NCBI GenBank assembly: GCA_963820395.1
Contig: CAWGAE010000012.1
Span: 290,801 to 354,800 of the forward strand
Origin: DATFVJ01 sp963820395
GTDB lineage: Bacteria > Actinomycetota > Actinomycetes > Streptosporangiales > Streptosporangiaceae
DNA: 64,000 nucleotides
Reading direction: 5' to 3'
Of the stretch, positions 9,562 through 17,880 are shown in pieces (positions within the stretch are counted from its first letter, which is position 1; each line of letters starts with the position of its first letter). A program made the translations under genes and the position numbers. The notes under the pieces were generated by a model that did not search any database, had not been told where the DNA came from, and worked only from the letters and a program-made list of their open reading frames with translations.

Positions 9562-11661
9562 ATGAGCGTTGGCAAGGTCAGCGAGCTCCCGGGCACGGAT
9601 GATCTCCCGCAGAGCCGTTACCTTGACCGGGAGGAGAGCTGGCTGCGTTTCAATCAGCGCGTGCTCGAGCTCGCCGAGGATGACGCTGTGCCGTTGCTCG
9701 AGCGGGTCAGGTTTCTCGCGATCTTCGCGAGCAACCTGGACGAGTTCTTCATGGTCCGTGTCGCCGGGCTGATCCGGCGCCTGGCCGCCGGCCTGCCGGT
9801 GAAGACCGCGACCAGGCGGCCCCCCCGTCAGGTGCTCGGGCGCATCCTTGAGCTGACCGGCGAGCTCATGCTGCGGCACGCGGCCTGCTTGCGCGAGGCG
9901 GTGCTCCCCGCCCTGACCGCGCAGGGCATCGGGATCCTGCGCTGGGGTGAGCTTTCCGAGGTCGAGCGGCAGAGCCTGCACCGCTTGTTCCGTGACCGCA
10001 TCTACCCGGTGCTGACGCCGCTCGTCGTCGACCCCGCTCACCCGTTCCCCTACATCTCCGGCCTGTCGCTCAACCTCGCCGTCGTGATGGCCGACCCCGA
10101 GTCGGGCAGAAAGATGTTCGCCCGCGTCAAGGTGCCGCCGCTGCTGCCACGCTTCCTCGAGGTGTCCCCGCAGCGGTTCGTCCCGCTCGAGGACGTGATC
10201 GCCGCCCACCTGACCCAGCTGTTCGACGGCATGCAGATCCTCGAGCACCACGCCTTCCGGGTGACGCGAAACCAGGACCTGGAAGTGGACGAGGACGTCA
10301 CCGAGGACCTCATGCAGGCACTCGAGCACGAACTGCTCCGCCGCAGGTTCGGGCCTGCGGTGCGGCTCGAGGTCGAGGACTCGATCTCCGAGGTGGTGCT
10401 CGAGCGGCTGGTGACAGAGATTGGCGTCGGCGAGCGCGCGGTGTACCGGCTGCCCGGCCCGCTCGACCTGGCCGGCCTGAACAACATCGCGGATCTCGAT
10501 CTGCCGGAGCTGAAGTACCCCAGGTTCGTCCCCGCCGAGTCCGCGCTGAGCCGGGACAAAGGGGTGTTCGCGACGCTGCGCGAGCGCGACGTGCTCGTCC
10601 ACCATCCATACGACTCGTTCACCACCACGGTGGAACGTCTCGTGGAAGAGGCCGCGGCCGATCCCCAGGTCCTCGCGATCAAGCAGACCCTCTACCGCAC
10701 CACCAGCGGCGATTCGCCGATAGTCGACGCGCTCATCGACGCCGCCGACGCCGGGAAACAGGTGGTCGTGGTCGTCGAGATCAAGGCGCGGTTCGACGAG
10801 CGGGCCAACATCACCTGGGCCAGAAAGCTGGAGGAAGCGGGCTGCCACGTCGTCTACGGCATCGTGGGACTGAAGACGCATTGCAAGATGTGCCTGGTCG
10901 TGCGCGAGGAGAAGGACGGCTCATTGCGGCGCTACTGCCACCTCGGCACCGGCAACTACAATCCACAGACAGCCCGGCTGTATGAGGACTTCGGCCTGCT
11001 CACCGCCGACACGGTGGTCGGCGAGGACGTCACCGACCTGTTCAATCACCTCACCGGCTACAGCAGGAGAAACTCCTACCGCAGGCTGCTGGTCGCCCCG
11101 GTCTCGCTGCGCTCCGGGATCGTGGAGCGGATCAACCATCAGCGGGAACGGTCCGTGGAAGGTAACCCGGCCCGGATCCGGATCAAATGCAACGCCCTGG
11201 TCGACGAGGCGGTCATCGACGCGCTGTACCGCGCCTCCCAGGCCGGCGTGCCGGTCGACCTGTGGGTGCGCGGCATCTGCGCGCTGCGCCCCGGCGTCCC
11301 TGGCCTGTCCGAGACCATCCGGGTACGCAGTATCCTCGGCCGCTTCCTTGAGCATTCACGGTTGTTCACGTTCGGGCCGATCGGCGGGGACGGCCCGCCG
11401 GAAGTCTTCCTGGGCAGCGCGGACATGATGCATCGCAACCTGGACCGGCGGGTGGAGCAGCTCGTTCAGGTCACCGAGCCGGTCATGCGCGACGATCTGG
11501 CCTCCCTGATCGAGCTGGCGATGGACGAGTCCACCGCGTCCTGGTGGCTGGGTGATGACGGTACCTGGACCCGGCGGCACATCGACGATTCTGGCAAGCC
11601 GCTGCTCGACATCCAGTCGCACCTGATCACCGCACGGCGGTGGCGGTCGGTCGATGGGTGA
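9562..11661 (+). CDS. ppk: Polyphosphate kinase 1
   Basis: PPK1 reversibly polymerises the gamma-phosphate of ATP into polyphosphate. The protein is about 699 residues, the family's normal size. The N-terminal YLDREESWLRFNQRVLELA opens the PPK_N domain and FASNLDEFFMVRVAGL follows. The phosphohistidine is expected at His440 in GLKTHCKM, and a second conserved His lies in MMHRNLDRRVEQL. The catalytic C-domains (GTGNYNPQTARLYEDFG) are intact. ATG 9562 is preferred: GGAGAAGG is a few bases before it, while ATG 9523 directly abuts its GGAGG. The last 8 bases overlap the next gene, mutT1. That pairing is familiar from mycobacteria and suggests coupled phosphate/nucleotide-pool functions. Confidence 0.95.
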   Translation: MSVGKVSELPGTDDLPQSRYLDREESWLRFNQRVLELAEDDAVPLLERVRFLAIFASNLDEFFMVRVAGLIRRLAAGLPVKTATRRPPRQVLGRILELTGELMLRHAACLREAVLPALTAQGIGILRWGELSEVERQSLHRLFRDRIYPVLTPLVVDPAHPFPYISGLSLNLAVVMADPESGRKMFARVKVPPLLPRFLEVSPQRFVPLEDVIAAHLTQLFDGMQILEHHAFRVTRNQDLEVDEDVTEDLMQALEHELLRRRFGPAVRLEVEDSISEVVLERLVTEIGVGERAVYRLPGPLDLAGLNNIADLDLPELKYPRFVPAESALSRDKGVFATLRERDVLVHHPYDSFTTTVERLVEEAAADPQVLAIKQTLYRTTSGDSPIVDALIDAADAGKQVVVVVEIKARFDERANITWARKLEEAGCHVVYGIVGLKTHCKMCLVVREEKDGSLRRYCHLGTGNYNPQTARLYEDFGLLTADTVVGEDVTDLFNHLTGYSRRNSYRRLLVAPVSLRSGIVERINHQRERSVEGNPARIRIKCNALVDEAVIDALYRASQAGVPVDLWVRGICALRPGVPGLSETIRVRSILGRFLEHSRLFTFGPIGGDGPPEVFLGSADMMHRNLDRRVEQLVQVTEPVMRDDLASLIELAMDESTASWWLGDDGTWTRRHIDDSGKPLLDIQSHLITARRWRSVDG

Positions 11662-12637
11662 CCCCGCCGCGGCGGACGAGATTCTCGCCGCGGGGGCCAT
11701 TCTGTGGCGGGCTCGGCCCGACGAGGGCGGCGTGCAGGTGGCGCTCGTTCACCGCCCCCGCTACGACGACTGGGCTTTTCCCAAGGGCAAGGCCAAGCCG
11801 GGTGAGCATCGGCTGCTTACGGCCGTGCGCGAGGTAGCGGAGGAGACCGGCCTGCGGCCGGTGCTAGGCCGGCCGCTCAAGCAGGTGTTCTACCAGGCCC
11901 AGGGCCTGCCCAAGCGAGTTGACTACTGGGCGGCCACACCGGCCGCACCGCGGCCGGAGGGACGAGGCTGGAGCGCCGCTGCGGACAGCCCCGCCCAGCC
12001 CGCGTTCGTCCCGCCCGGCCAGGCTGAATTCGTGCCGAACGACGAGGTGGACAAGCTGGAGTGGCTGCCGGTCGCCGAGGCGGAGCGGCGGCTGACCTAT
12101 CCGCATGACGTTCGGCTGCTGCGCGAGTTCGCCGCCGCGCCAGCGTCGACCGTGCCCTACATCTTTCTGCGGCACGCCTCCGCCGTGACAAAGAAGGGCT
12201 GGCCAGGTGACGGCCTGCTGCGGCCGCTTGACGAGGCCGGCCGGGCAGCCGCCTACCGGCTCGCGGAACTGCTCGCCTGCTTCGCACCGGCCCGCGTGTT
12301 CAGCTCGGCGGCCGCGCGGTGCGTAGAGACCGTGCTGCCATATACGATTCACGTCGGCGTTCCCGCGGCGGCCGAGCCGGCCTTGACCCTGTTCGCCGCC
12401 GGAGGCGCCGCGCCCAGTACCCGGCTCGGCGAACTGCTCGCCGACGGCCTCCCGATGATCCTGTGCGGGCACGGCGAGACGCTGCCGTCGCTGTACGCGC
12501 AGGCGGTCCAGCATTTCGGCGCGGTACCGCCCGCGGACCCGTCATTCGCCAAGGGCAGCTTCAGCGTGCTGCACGTCGCGCGCACCGACGGCGCTGCCGC
12601 TTCCGTGGTCGCCATCGAGCAGCACGGCCCGCAGTAG
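11654..12637 (+). CDS. mutT1: Nudix hydrolase fused to a histidine-phosphatase domain (MutT1 type)
   Basis: This two-domain protein has 327 residues. The N-terminal Nudix domain has DDWAFPKGKAKPGEHRLL and REVAEETGL, a full Nudix box (Gx5Ex7REVxEETGL) that binds the catalytic metals. From about residue 165 a SixA/phosphoglycerate-mutase-like domain follows. It begins with IFLRHASA, where the phospho-accepting His would be, and has a second His in ILCGHGE. This is the architecture of mycobacterial MutT1, which hydrolyses 8-oxo-GTP/8-oxo-dGTP and diadenosine polyphosphates, cleansing the nucleotide pool. The phosphatase domain's RHG is RHA here, as is common in SixA. Its ATG lies inside the last codons of ppk. 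Confidence 0.85.
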   Translation: MGDPAAADEILAAGAILWRARPDEGGVQVALVHRPRYDDWAFPKGKAKPGEHRLLTAVREVAEETGLRPVLGRPLKQVFYQAQGLPKRVDYWAATPAAPRPEGRGWSAAADSPAQPAFVPPGQAEFVPNDEVDKLEWLPVAEAERRLTYPHDVRLLREFAAAPASTVPYIFLRHASAVTKKGWPGDGLLRPLDEAGRAAAYRLAELLACFAPARVFSSAAARCVETVLPYTIHVGVPAAAEPALTLFAAGGAAPSTRLGELLADGLPMILCGHGETLPSLYAQAVQHFGAVPPADPSFAKGSFSVLHVARTDGAAASVVAIEQHGPQ

Positions 12638-12694
12638 GCGGATAACCGCAGTGGCCTGGATCACAACCGCGGCCGTAGCCGGGCCCGGTGCTGA

Positions 12695-13124
12695 TCAGCT
12701 CCGGGGTTCGACGATGACCTTCAGACCTCCGCGCCGCGCGGCCGCCTGAAACGCGTCCGCCGCGTGGGTCCGGGGTGCCGTGACCGGCGAACCGCACCTG
12801 CGGGCACAGGTTGCGGCAAGCGGAACGGCACTGCGGGCCGGTCTCCGGGATCGCGCGATCGATCACGACCCGCTCGCCGGCGCGGGCCAGCCTCGATTAC
12901 CCCGCGGCCTCATGCCCGGGCACGAGAGGCTGGTCCAGCTTCGCGTCGCCGATGCCGGCCTCGGTCCACCAGTGCAGATCGCTGCCGCAGATCCCGACCG
13001 CAGTGACCCTGACCAGGCTGGTTCCGGGCCCGGCGACGGGCACGGACTCGTCGGCCAACCGGAGATCGCTTACCGCATGCAGCCGCGCGACTTGCCTGAG
13101 AGGCTTACCTCCCGGTGCGGGCAA
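12695..13124 (-). pseudogene. Internally deleted zinc-dependent sorbitol/threonine-dehydrogenase-like gene
   Basis: Three pieces of one medium-chain alcohol dehydrogenase lie in order on the minus strand. The first is an N-terminus at 13124-12897 with LRLADESVPVAGPG, VGICGSDLHWWTEAGIGD (catalytic zinc Cys and its helix) and PLVPGHEAAG. A frameshift follows. The second is the structural-zinc lobe remnant at about 12870-12780 (VIDRAIPETG, NLCPQVRFAGHGT). The third is the extreme C-terminus in another frame, AADAFQAAARRGGLKVIVEP, ending at 12695. The NAD-binding Rossmann domain, about 200 residues, is missing. It cannot encode an active enzyme. Confidence 0.75.
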
Positions 13125-13197
13125 CCGCTGGCCACCGCCAGGTCAAGGATAGGGAGTGGCCGCGGCAGCCGTTCAGGTGATCGAATAGGGTCGTCCG

Positions 13198-14154
13198 GTG
13201 CGGTGGCAGCTACGAATCGGGGGATCCCACGTGGGGTGTCATGTCCGCGCCGCCCGGGGCGCTGTTCGCGCGGCCGCCTCGGCCACTTTCGTGTCAACGC
13301 TGATGCTCGCGGGATGCGCAGGGACGGGCCCGCTGGCCTCGGCGGGCCCGTCCGCAAGGATGCGAGGCTCCTTCGCCTTCGCTTACGTCGAGAACGCCAG
13401 GCTCGGCGCCACAGCGCGGTCGTACTGGACCGGCACGCGTCTCGCGCATGCCCGGTCGTGGCTGCGGCCAGCCGGGCACGAACCAGCCGCGCGGCCGGCC
13501 AGAACGGTCCGCGCCATGATGCACGTGGGCGCATTGTTCTCACACGACCCGGGGGGTGATCACTTCTGCACCGCCAGCGTGGTCAGCAGCCCCCGCCGGG
13601 ACATGCTGATCACCGCGGCGCACTGCATACACGGCGGCAAGGGCAAGACCTACCGGCAGGACATCGTCTTCGTCCCCGGTTACCGCAATGGCGCGATGCC
13701 GTACGGAATCTGGGTGCCGCGGACGATGGTTGTCGCGCGCGCTTGGACGCATTCGTCTGATCCCGCCCTCGACGTGGCTTTTATCGTGTTGCAGCCCCGT
13801 CATGGTCGCAACATCCAGCAGGTGCTGGGCGCCAACAAGCTCGGCGTCAACCAGGGCTTTCACCATGTCGTGCGGGTAACGGGGTACCCGGGCAACGGCA
13901 AGCAGCCGATCACGTGCATCAACAGCACCAGCTGGCAGAGCCGCAAGCAGATGCGGTTCGTCTGCAAGGGCTACTCGGTTGGCACAAGTGGCAGCCCATG
14001 GGTGGAGCGCTTTAATCCCGTTACCCGCAGGGGCACGGTCATCGGCGTGATCGGCGGTTTTCAGCGAGGGGGCGACACCCCGGACGTGTCCTACAGCTCT
14101 TACTTCGACGGCAACATCAAGAGGCTCTACGAGGAAGCAGCCGGCCGATCTTGA
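13198..14154 (+). CDS. Secreted trypsin-like serine protease, probable lipoprotein
   Basis: This is a 318-residue exported protease. The N-terminus is basic, then hydrophobic, ending in LMLAGC, with a lipobox Cys at residue 40. The chymotrypsin-fold triad is visible: His in LITAAHCIHG, Asp in SDPALDVAFIVL and Ser in GYSVGTSGSPWV. This GTSGSP form of the nucleophile loop is common in actinobacterial trypsin-like proteases. HFCTASVV and TAAHC give the usual disulphide pair. The start is GTG 13198; a nearby in-frame GTG (13231) would shorten the signal region only. Substrate is unknown. It converges on rnd across a perfect hairpin. Confidence 0.8.
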   Translation: MRWQLRIGGSHVGCHVRAARGAVRAAASATFVSTLMLAGCAGTGPLASAGPSARMRGSFAFAYVENARLGATARSYWTGTRLAHARSWLRPAGHEPAARPARTVRAMMHVGALFSHDPGGDHFCTASVVSSPRRDMLITAAHCIHGGKGKTYRQDIVFVPGYRNGAMPYGIWVPRTMVVARAWTHSSDPALDVAFIVLQPRHGRNIQQVLGANKLGVNQGFHHVVRVTGYPGNGKQPITCINSTSWQSRKQMRFVCKGYSVGTSGSPWVERFNPVTRRGTVIGVIGGFQRGGDTPDVSYSSYFDGNIKRLYEEAAGRS

Positions 14155-14212
14155 TCGGAACTCGCCGCTAGCGCGGTCTGGCGCCGCGCTGCGGCGCAGT
14201 GCCCGGGCGCAG

Positions 14213-14258
14213 GTCGGTCGGCGCCGCCCTGGCCCCCTAACCGACGGCGCCGACCGAC
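14213..14258. terminator. Hairpin terminator between convergent protease and rnd genes
   Basis: GTCGGTCGGCGCCG at 14213-14226 pairs perfectly with CGGCGCCGACCGAC at 14245-14258 around an 18-base loop. It sits between two converging genes, so it can serve both. There is no U-tract, which is usual for actinomycete terminators. Confidence 0.6.
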
Positions 14259-14371
14259 AACCCAATGATCGCCCAAGGTCATTACTGTGTGTTGACCGGG
14301 GTGCTATTTTACCTCACGCTGGGTCACCGACCGGGGCATTCCACTACGAAACTCGGCGGGTCGGCGCGCTC

Positions 14372-15577
14372 TCAAGCTTCACTCTTGTCGTGCAAGCGGC
14401 GGAGCGCACCGGCCAGCGGCAGCGCGGTGAGCTGGGTCTGCCATCGCCGGGCGCCGTAGGACGCCAGTTCGCCGCGGATTGACTCGGCGCTGAGCACTGC
14501 GGGCGGGCTCCACGACAGCCGCCTGACCGTGTCCGGCTGCAGCAGGTTCTCGCTCGGCACGTTGTGCTCGTCCGCGATGGCGGCGACGACGGTCCGCGCC
14601 CTCTCGAGCCGCCTCGCCGCCGCGGGATCACGCTCCGCCCACCTGGCCGCGGGCGGCGGCCCGTCGCCCTGCGCCGATGTCTGAGGCAGGGTGTCCTCGC
14701 CGCCGCTGCGGGCACGGTCAAGCGCGCGCAGCCAGGTGGCGGTACGGCGCCGCGCGTTGCGGCCGTTGAAGCCCTGGATGGCGTTCAGCTCGGCCGGGGT
14801 GGCGGGCCATGTTCTTGCCGCTTCGATGATGGCGGCATCGGGCAGGACCCGGCCGGGTGACAGGTCAAGCCGCCTGGCGATATCGTCGCGTTCCCGCCAG
14901 AGTTCACGCACCGCCGCGAGGCCGCGGCGGGCCCGTACCCGGTGGATACCGGAGGTGCGGCGCCACGGGTCCACGCGGGCCCTGGGCGGTCCCGCGGCAA
15001 GTATGGCGCCGAACTCCTGATCCGCCCATTCCCTTTTGCCTGCTTCATCCAGTTGCCGCGCGAGCGCGTCACGAAGCTCTACAAGCACTTCGACGTCAAG
15101 GGCCGCGTACCTTAGCCAGGCGTCGGGCAGCGGGCGGGTGGACCAGTCGGCGGCCGAATGACCTTTCTCCATCCTGAGCCCGAGAATCTCCTCCACCAGC
15201 GTGGCGAGCCCGACTCTCGGAAATCCGAGCAGGCGGCCAGCCAGTTCCGTGTCGAAGATCCGCGTGGGCCGGTAACCGACCTCGGCCAGGCACGGAAGGT
15301 CCTGCGAGGCCGCATGCAGCACGGCCTCGGCAGCGGCCAGTGCCGCGTCGATGCCAGCGAGGTCAGGGCAGCCGGTGGGGTCGACGAGCACCGTGCCCGA
15401 GCCTTCGCGCCTGAACTGGACCAAGTAGGCGCGCTGACCGTACCGGTACCCCGACGCGCGCTCGGCATCCACTGCCACCGGACCGGTTCCTGCACTGAGG
15501 CCGCTGATGGCTTCGGCGAGGCCGCCAGCGTCCGATACGACAGCCGGAATCAGCTCACGTGGCTCGAGAAGGGGCAT
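14372..15577 (-). CDS. rnd: Ribonuclease D
   Basis: This 3'-to-5' exoribonuclease (about 401 residues) trims tRNA and other RNA precursors. It is a DEDDy exonuclease: VDAERASG is motif I, LHAASQDLPCLAE motif II and RYAALDVEVLVEL motif III, with the last Asp. The C-terminal HRDC domain includes NAIQGFNGRNARR. ATG 15577 is chosen because GGAGGG lies five or six bases before it. An alternative GTG at 15613 would overlap the stop of the DUF3000 gene as GTGA. Together with DUF3000 upstream and hemE beyond, this matches a gene order seen across actinobacteria. It is probably cotranscribed with DUF3000. Confidence 0.9.
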   Translation of the reverse strand: MPLLEPRELIPAVVSDAGGLAEAISGLSAGTGPVAVDAERASGYRYGQRAYLVQFRREGSGTVLVDPTGCPDLAGIDAALAAAEAVLHAASQDLPCLAEVGYRPTRIFDTELAGRLLGFPRVGLATLVEEILGLRMEKGHSAADWSTRPLPDAWLRYAALDVEVLVELRDALARQLDEAGKREWADQEFGAILAAGPPRARVDPWRRTSGIHRVRARRGLAAVRELWRERDDIARRLDLSPGRVLPDAAIIEAARTWPATPAELNAIQGFNGRNARRRTATWLRALDRARSGGEDTLPQTSAQGDGPPPAARWAERDPAAARRLERARTVVAAIADEHNVPSENLLQPDTVRRLSWSPPAVLSAESIRGELASYGARRWQTQLTALPLAGALRRLHDKSEA

Positions 15578-15609
15578 CCGTCCCTCCTCGTCCTGGCCCT
15601 TACTTGATG

Positions 15610-16299
15610 TCACCTGACAGCGGGACCCTGATGGCGACGACGCGCGCGGGTCCGCTCGCGGCCGCTATCGGCGCGCTGTCTTGCGCCGGGTGGCGGTAGC
15701 GCGCTCACCCCGGGCTCGAGCGGGGCCAGGCCGGCCGCAGTGCAAAGGGCATCGCACCAGGCCGCGACGTGGCCCGCGAGGCCGGGCTGCGCCAAATCGC
15801 CGTCGGGTTCCACCGCCGGGGACCAGGACGCGCGGAGGTCGAATTCGGTCGTGGCGGGATCGTCGCCTTTCGCGCCGAACCCTTCGGTGACCACCCGGGT
15901 CACCGTGCCGCTCGGCGCCGCATACCTGGCGGCACGCGTGTCGAGCGCCTCGGTGAGCCAGCTCCACCCGACCGGGCCGAGCAGCGGATCCACGGCGATC
16001 TCGGGGTCAAGCTCCGCCTGGATCTGCGCCACGATCCGGAATGGTCCCGCCCAGCCGGGCTGGCAGGCCGGGTCGTAGAGCAAGATCAGCCGACCTGTGG
16101 CGATCTCGGTGCCGTCGGTGTGCACGGCCGCCACGAGAGCCGCCGCGTAGGGCGCGAGCGTCTTCGGCGCGGGTACATCCTCAAAGGAAAGCTCCGGGCG
16201 GAGCGCCGTTTGGCGGTTCCGTTCGGCTTCAAGGTCTTCCACCGCGCCGCGGAAGACCTCTGCGGCCTGCCGTGGCGCCGCCCGGCCAGCCTGGCTCAT
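15610..16299 (-). CDS. DUF3000 family protein
   Basis: This conserved actinobacterial protein of unknown function has 229 residues. The core runs from FRGAVEDLEAERNRQTALRP through FEDVPAPKTLAPYAAALV, GRLILLYDPACQPGW and LLGPVGWSWLTEAL to GHVAAWCDALCTAAGL. No catalytic motif is apparent; the fold is probably a compact alpha/beta domain. ATG 16299 fits the usual family start; the open frame extends 47 codons further upstream without coding character. It is immediately upstream of rnd and near hemE, as in other actinomycetes. No function can be assigned from sequence. Confidence 0.8.
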   Translation of the reverse strand: MSQAGRAAPRQAAEVFRGAVEDLEAERNRQTALRPELSFEDVPAPKTLAPYAAALVAAVHTDGTEIATGRLILLYDPACQPGWAGPFRIVAQIQAELDPEIAVDPLLGPVGWSWLTEALDTRAARYAAPSGTVTRVVTEGFGAKGDDPATTEFDLRASWSPAVEPDGDLAQPGLAGHVAAWCDALCTAAGLAPLEPGVSALPPPGARQRADSGRERTRARRRHQGPAVR

Positions 16300-16333
16300 G
16301 AGGGGAGCGTATGACAATGCTGCAGGCAAGCGG

Positions 16334-16564
16334 TCATGCAGCACGCACCGGGCTATGCCGCGGGCCGACGGCGACCGGTTGTGTGCCGACCGTGATCGGC
16401 CGGGCGAAGCCGACCAGAAGCGCGGTGCCGCAATCGACACAGGCCAGCTCGGGGCAGAGGCCGTCAGGGCTGTCGGCCCGGTCTGGGCACGCAGCGAGGG
16501 TGTGCGGCCGCTCGAACAGCCGCTCTTCGCGGCACTCGGGGCACTGTAGTGCTATGAGGCTCAT
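16334..16564 (-). CDS. Small zinc-ribbon protein
   Basis: This is a 76-residue protein with two CxxC knuckles: LQCPECREERLFERP near the N-terminus and LACVDCGTALLVG about 37 residues later. That is the spacing of a zinc ribbon. ATG 16564 has GGAGG about nine bases upstream, which supports a real gene rather than a shadow frame. It is divergent from hemE and upstream of DUF3000 on the same strand. Nucleic-acid or protein binding is possible but unproven. Confidence 0.65.
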   Translation of the reverse strand: MSLIALQCPECREERLFERPHTLAACPDRADSPDGLCPELACVDCGTALLVGFARPITVGTQPVAVGPRHSPVRAA

Positions 16565-16719
16565 AGCAGGCGACCTCCTCGTCGGGAACGTGCCGCGGGT
16601 CCCGCCAAGGCCTGCGCGGCGCAAGGCTTATCAAAAGGTGGCATACGCCGACGCCGAAGCGGTGGACCTTCTGCGGCGTGTCATGAAAATGACGGGCGGC
16701 CTGTGAGACGATCGCTTGT

Positions 16720-17766
16720 GTGACCCCGGCCTTGGAAGACGCCCCGTTTCTGCGCGCCTGCCGCAGACAGCCGGTACCCCACACGCCCGTCTGGTTCATG
16801 CGCCAGGCTGGCCGCTCGCTACCCGAGTACCGTAAGGTACGTGCGGGCACGGGGATGCTCGAGGCATGCGCACGTCCCGACCTTGTCGTAGAGATCACGC
16901 TCCAGCCGCTGCGCAGGTATGACGTTGACGCGGCCATCTTTTTCAGCGACATCGTCGTACCGCTCAAGGCGGTCGGCGTCGGCCTCGATATCCGCCCTGG
17001 TGTCGGTCCTGTGGTGGAGCACCCGTTTCGGGATATCGCCGACCTCGGGCGGCTGCGGCCCCTGGTGACTGGCCACGTGCCGTTCGTGACCGAGGCGATA
17101 CAGGCGCTCGTTGCCCAGCTTGGCCACCGGCCATTGATCGGCTTCGCGGGCGGTCCCTTCACGCTGGCGTCCTACCTCGTGGAAGGTGGGCCGTCGAAGA
17201 ACCACGAGCGCACCAAGGCGCTGATGTACGGCGACCCCCGATTGTGGCATGCGCTGCTCGAGCGGCTTGCCGACATGACCATCTCCTTCCTGCAGATCCA
17301 GATCGACGCGGGCGTGTCGGCGGTTCAACTGTTCGATTCGTGGGTCGGCGCGGTGAGCCCGGACGACTACCGCCGCAGCGTGCTACCGCACAGCAGGCGG
17401 ATCTTTATGGCGCTCGAAGCCACCGGCGTGCCCCGTATCCATTTCGGTGTCGGCACAGGTGAGATCCTTGGCCTTATGGGTGAGGCGGGAGCTGACGTGG
17501 TAGGGGTTGACTGGCGGGTGCCGCTCGACGAGGCTGTCCGGCGAGTGGAACCCGGCAAGGCGCTGCAGGGCAACCTTGACCCGGCGCTGTTGTTCGCGCC
17601 GTGGGATACGATCAGGCAGCGGGTTCGCGACGTGCTCGGCCGCGGCCGGGCCGCCGAGGGCCACATCTTCAACCTCGGTCACGGCGTGCTGCCTGGCACA
17701 AATCCCGACGCGCTGGCACGGCTCGCCGACTTCGTCCACGCCGAGTCGTCGCGCGCGCCCGCCTGA
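16720..17766 (+). CDS. hemE: Uroporphyrinogen decarboxylase
   Basis: HemE decarboxylates the four acetate side chains of uroporphyrinogen III to give coproporphyrinogen III. Hallmarks are near-perfect: HTPVWFMRQAGRSLPEYRK with the substrate-binding Arg residues, IFFSDIVVPLKAVG with the essential Asp, GFAGGPFTLASYLVEGG, and the C-terminal NLGHGVLPGT. At 348 residues it has the family's usual length. The start is GTG 16720. It begins the haem set completed by hemG and hemQ 6-8 kb downstream; in many actinomycetes these sit next to each other, so the copper/oxidase module between them looks inserted. Confidence 0.97.
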   Translation: MTPALEDAPFLRACRRQPVPHTPVWFMRQAGRSLPEYRKVRAGTGMLEACARPDLVVEITLQPLRRYDVDAAIFFSDIVVPLKAVGVGLDIRPGVGPVVEHPFRDIADLGRLRPLVTGHVPFVTEAIQALVAQLGHRPLIGFAGGPFTLASYLVEGGPSKNHERTKALMYGDPRLWHALLERLADMTISFLQIQIDAGVSAVQLFDSWVGAVSPDDYRRSVLPHSRRIFMALEATGVPRIHFGVGTGEILGLMGEAGADVVGVDWRVPLDEAVRRVEPGKALQGNLDPALLFAPWDTIRQRVRDVLGRGRAAEGHIFNLGHGVLPGTNPDALARLADFVHAESSRAPA

Positions 17767-17880
17767 CGCGCCCCGCTAGACGCGCGGTTCAGTGGCGGGC
17801 GTTCAGGGCCGGTGTTGACTGGCCGGCGGTTCACTGGCGGAATGGGTCCACTGGCAGGGTCGTGCGGGTGAGGAGCGCGT

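Noticed and set aside
9394..10881. 495-codon minus-strand frame opposite ppk1
   Set aside because: Shadow of ppk1; no domains, and ppk1 on the plus strand is complete and conserved.
12780..13559. 259-codon plus-strand frame running into the protease gene
   Set aside because: It lies antisense to the dehydrogenase pseudogene and then out of frame with the protease; Arg/Gly/Pro-rich with no motif.
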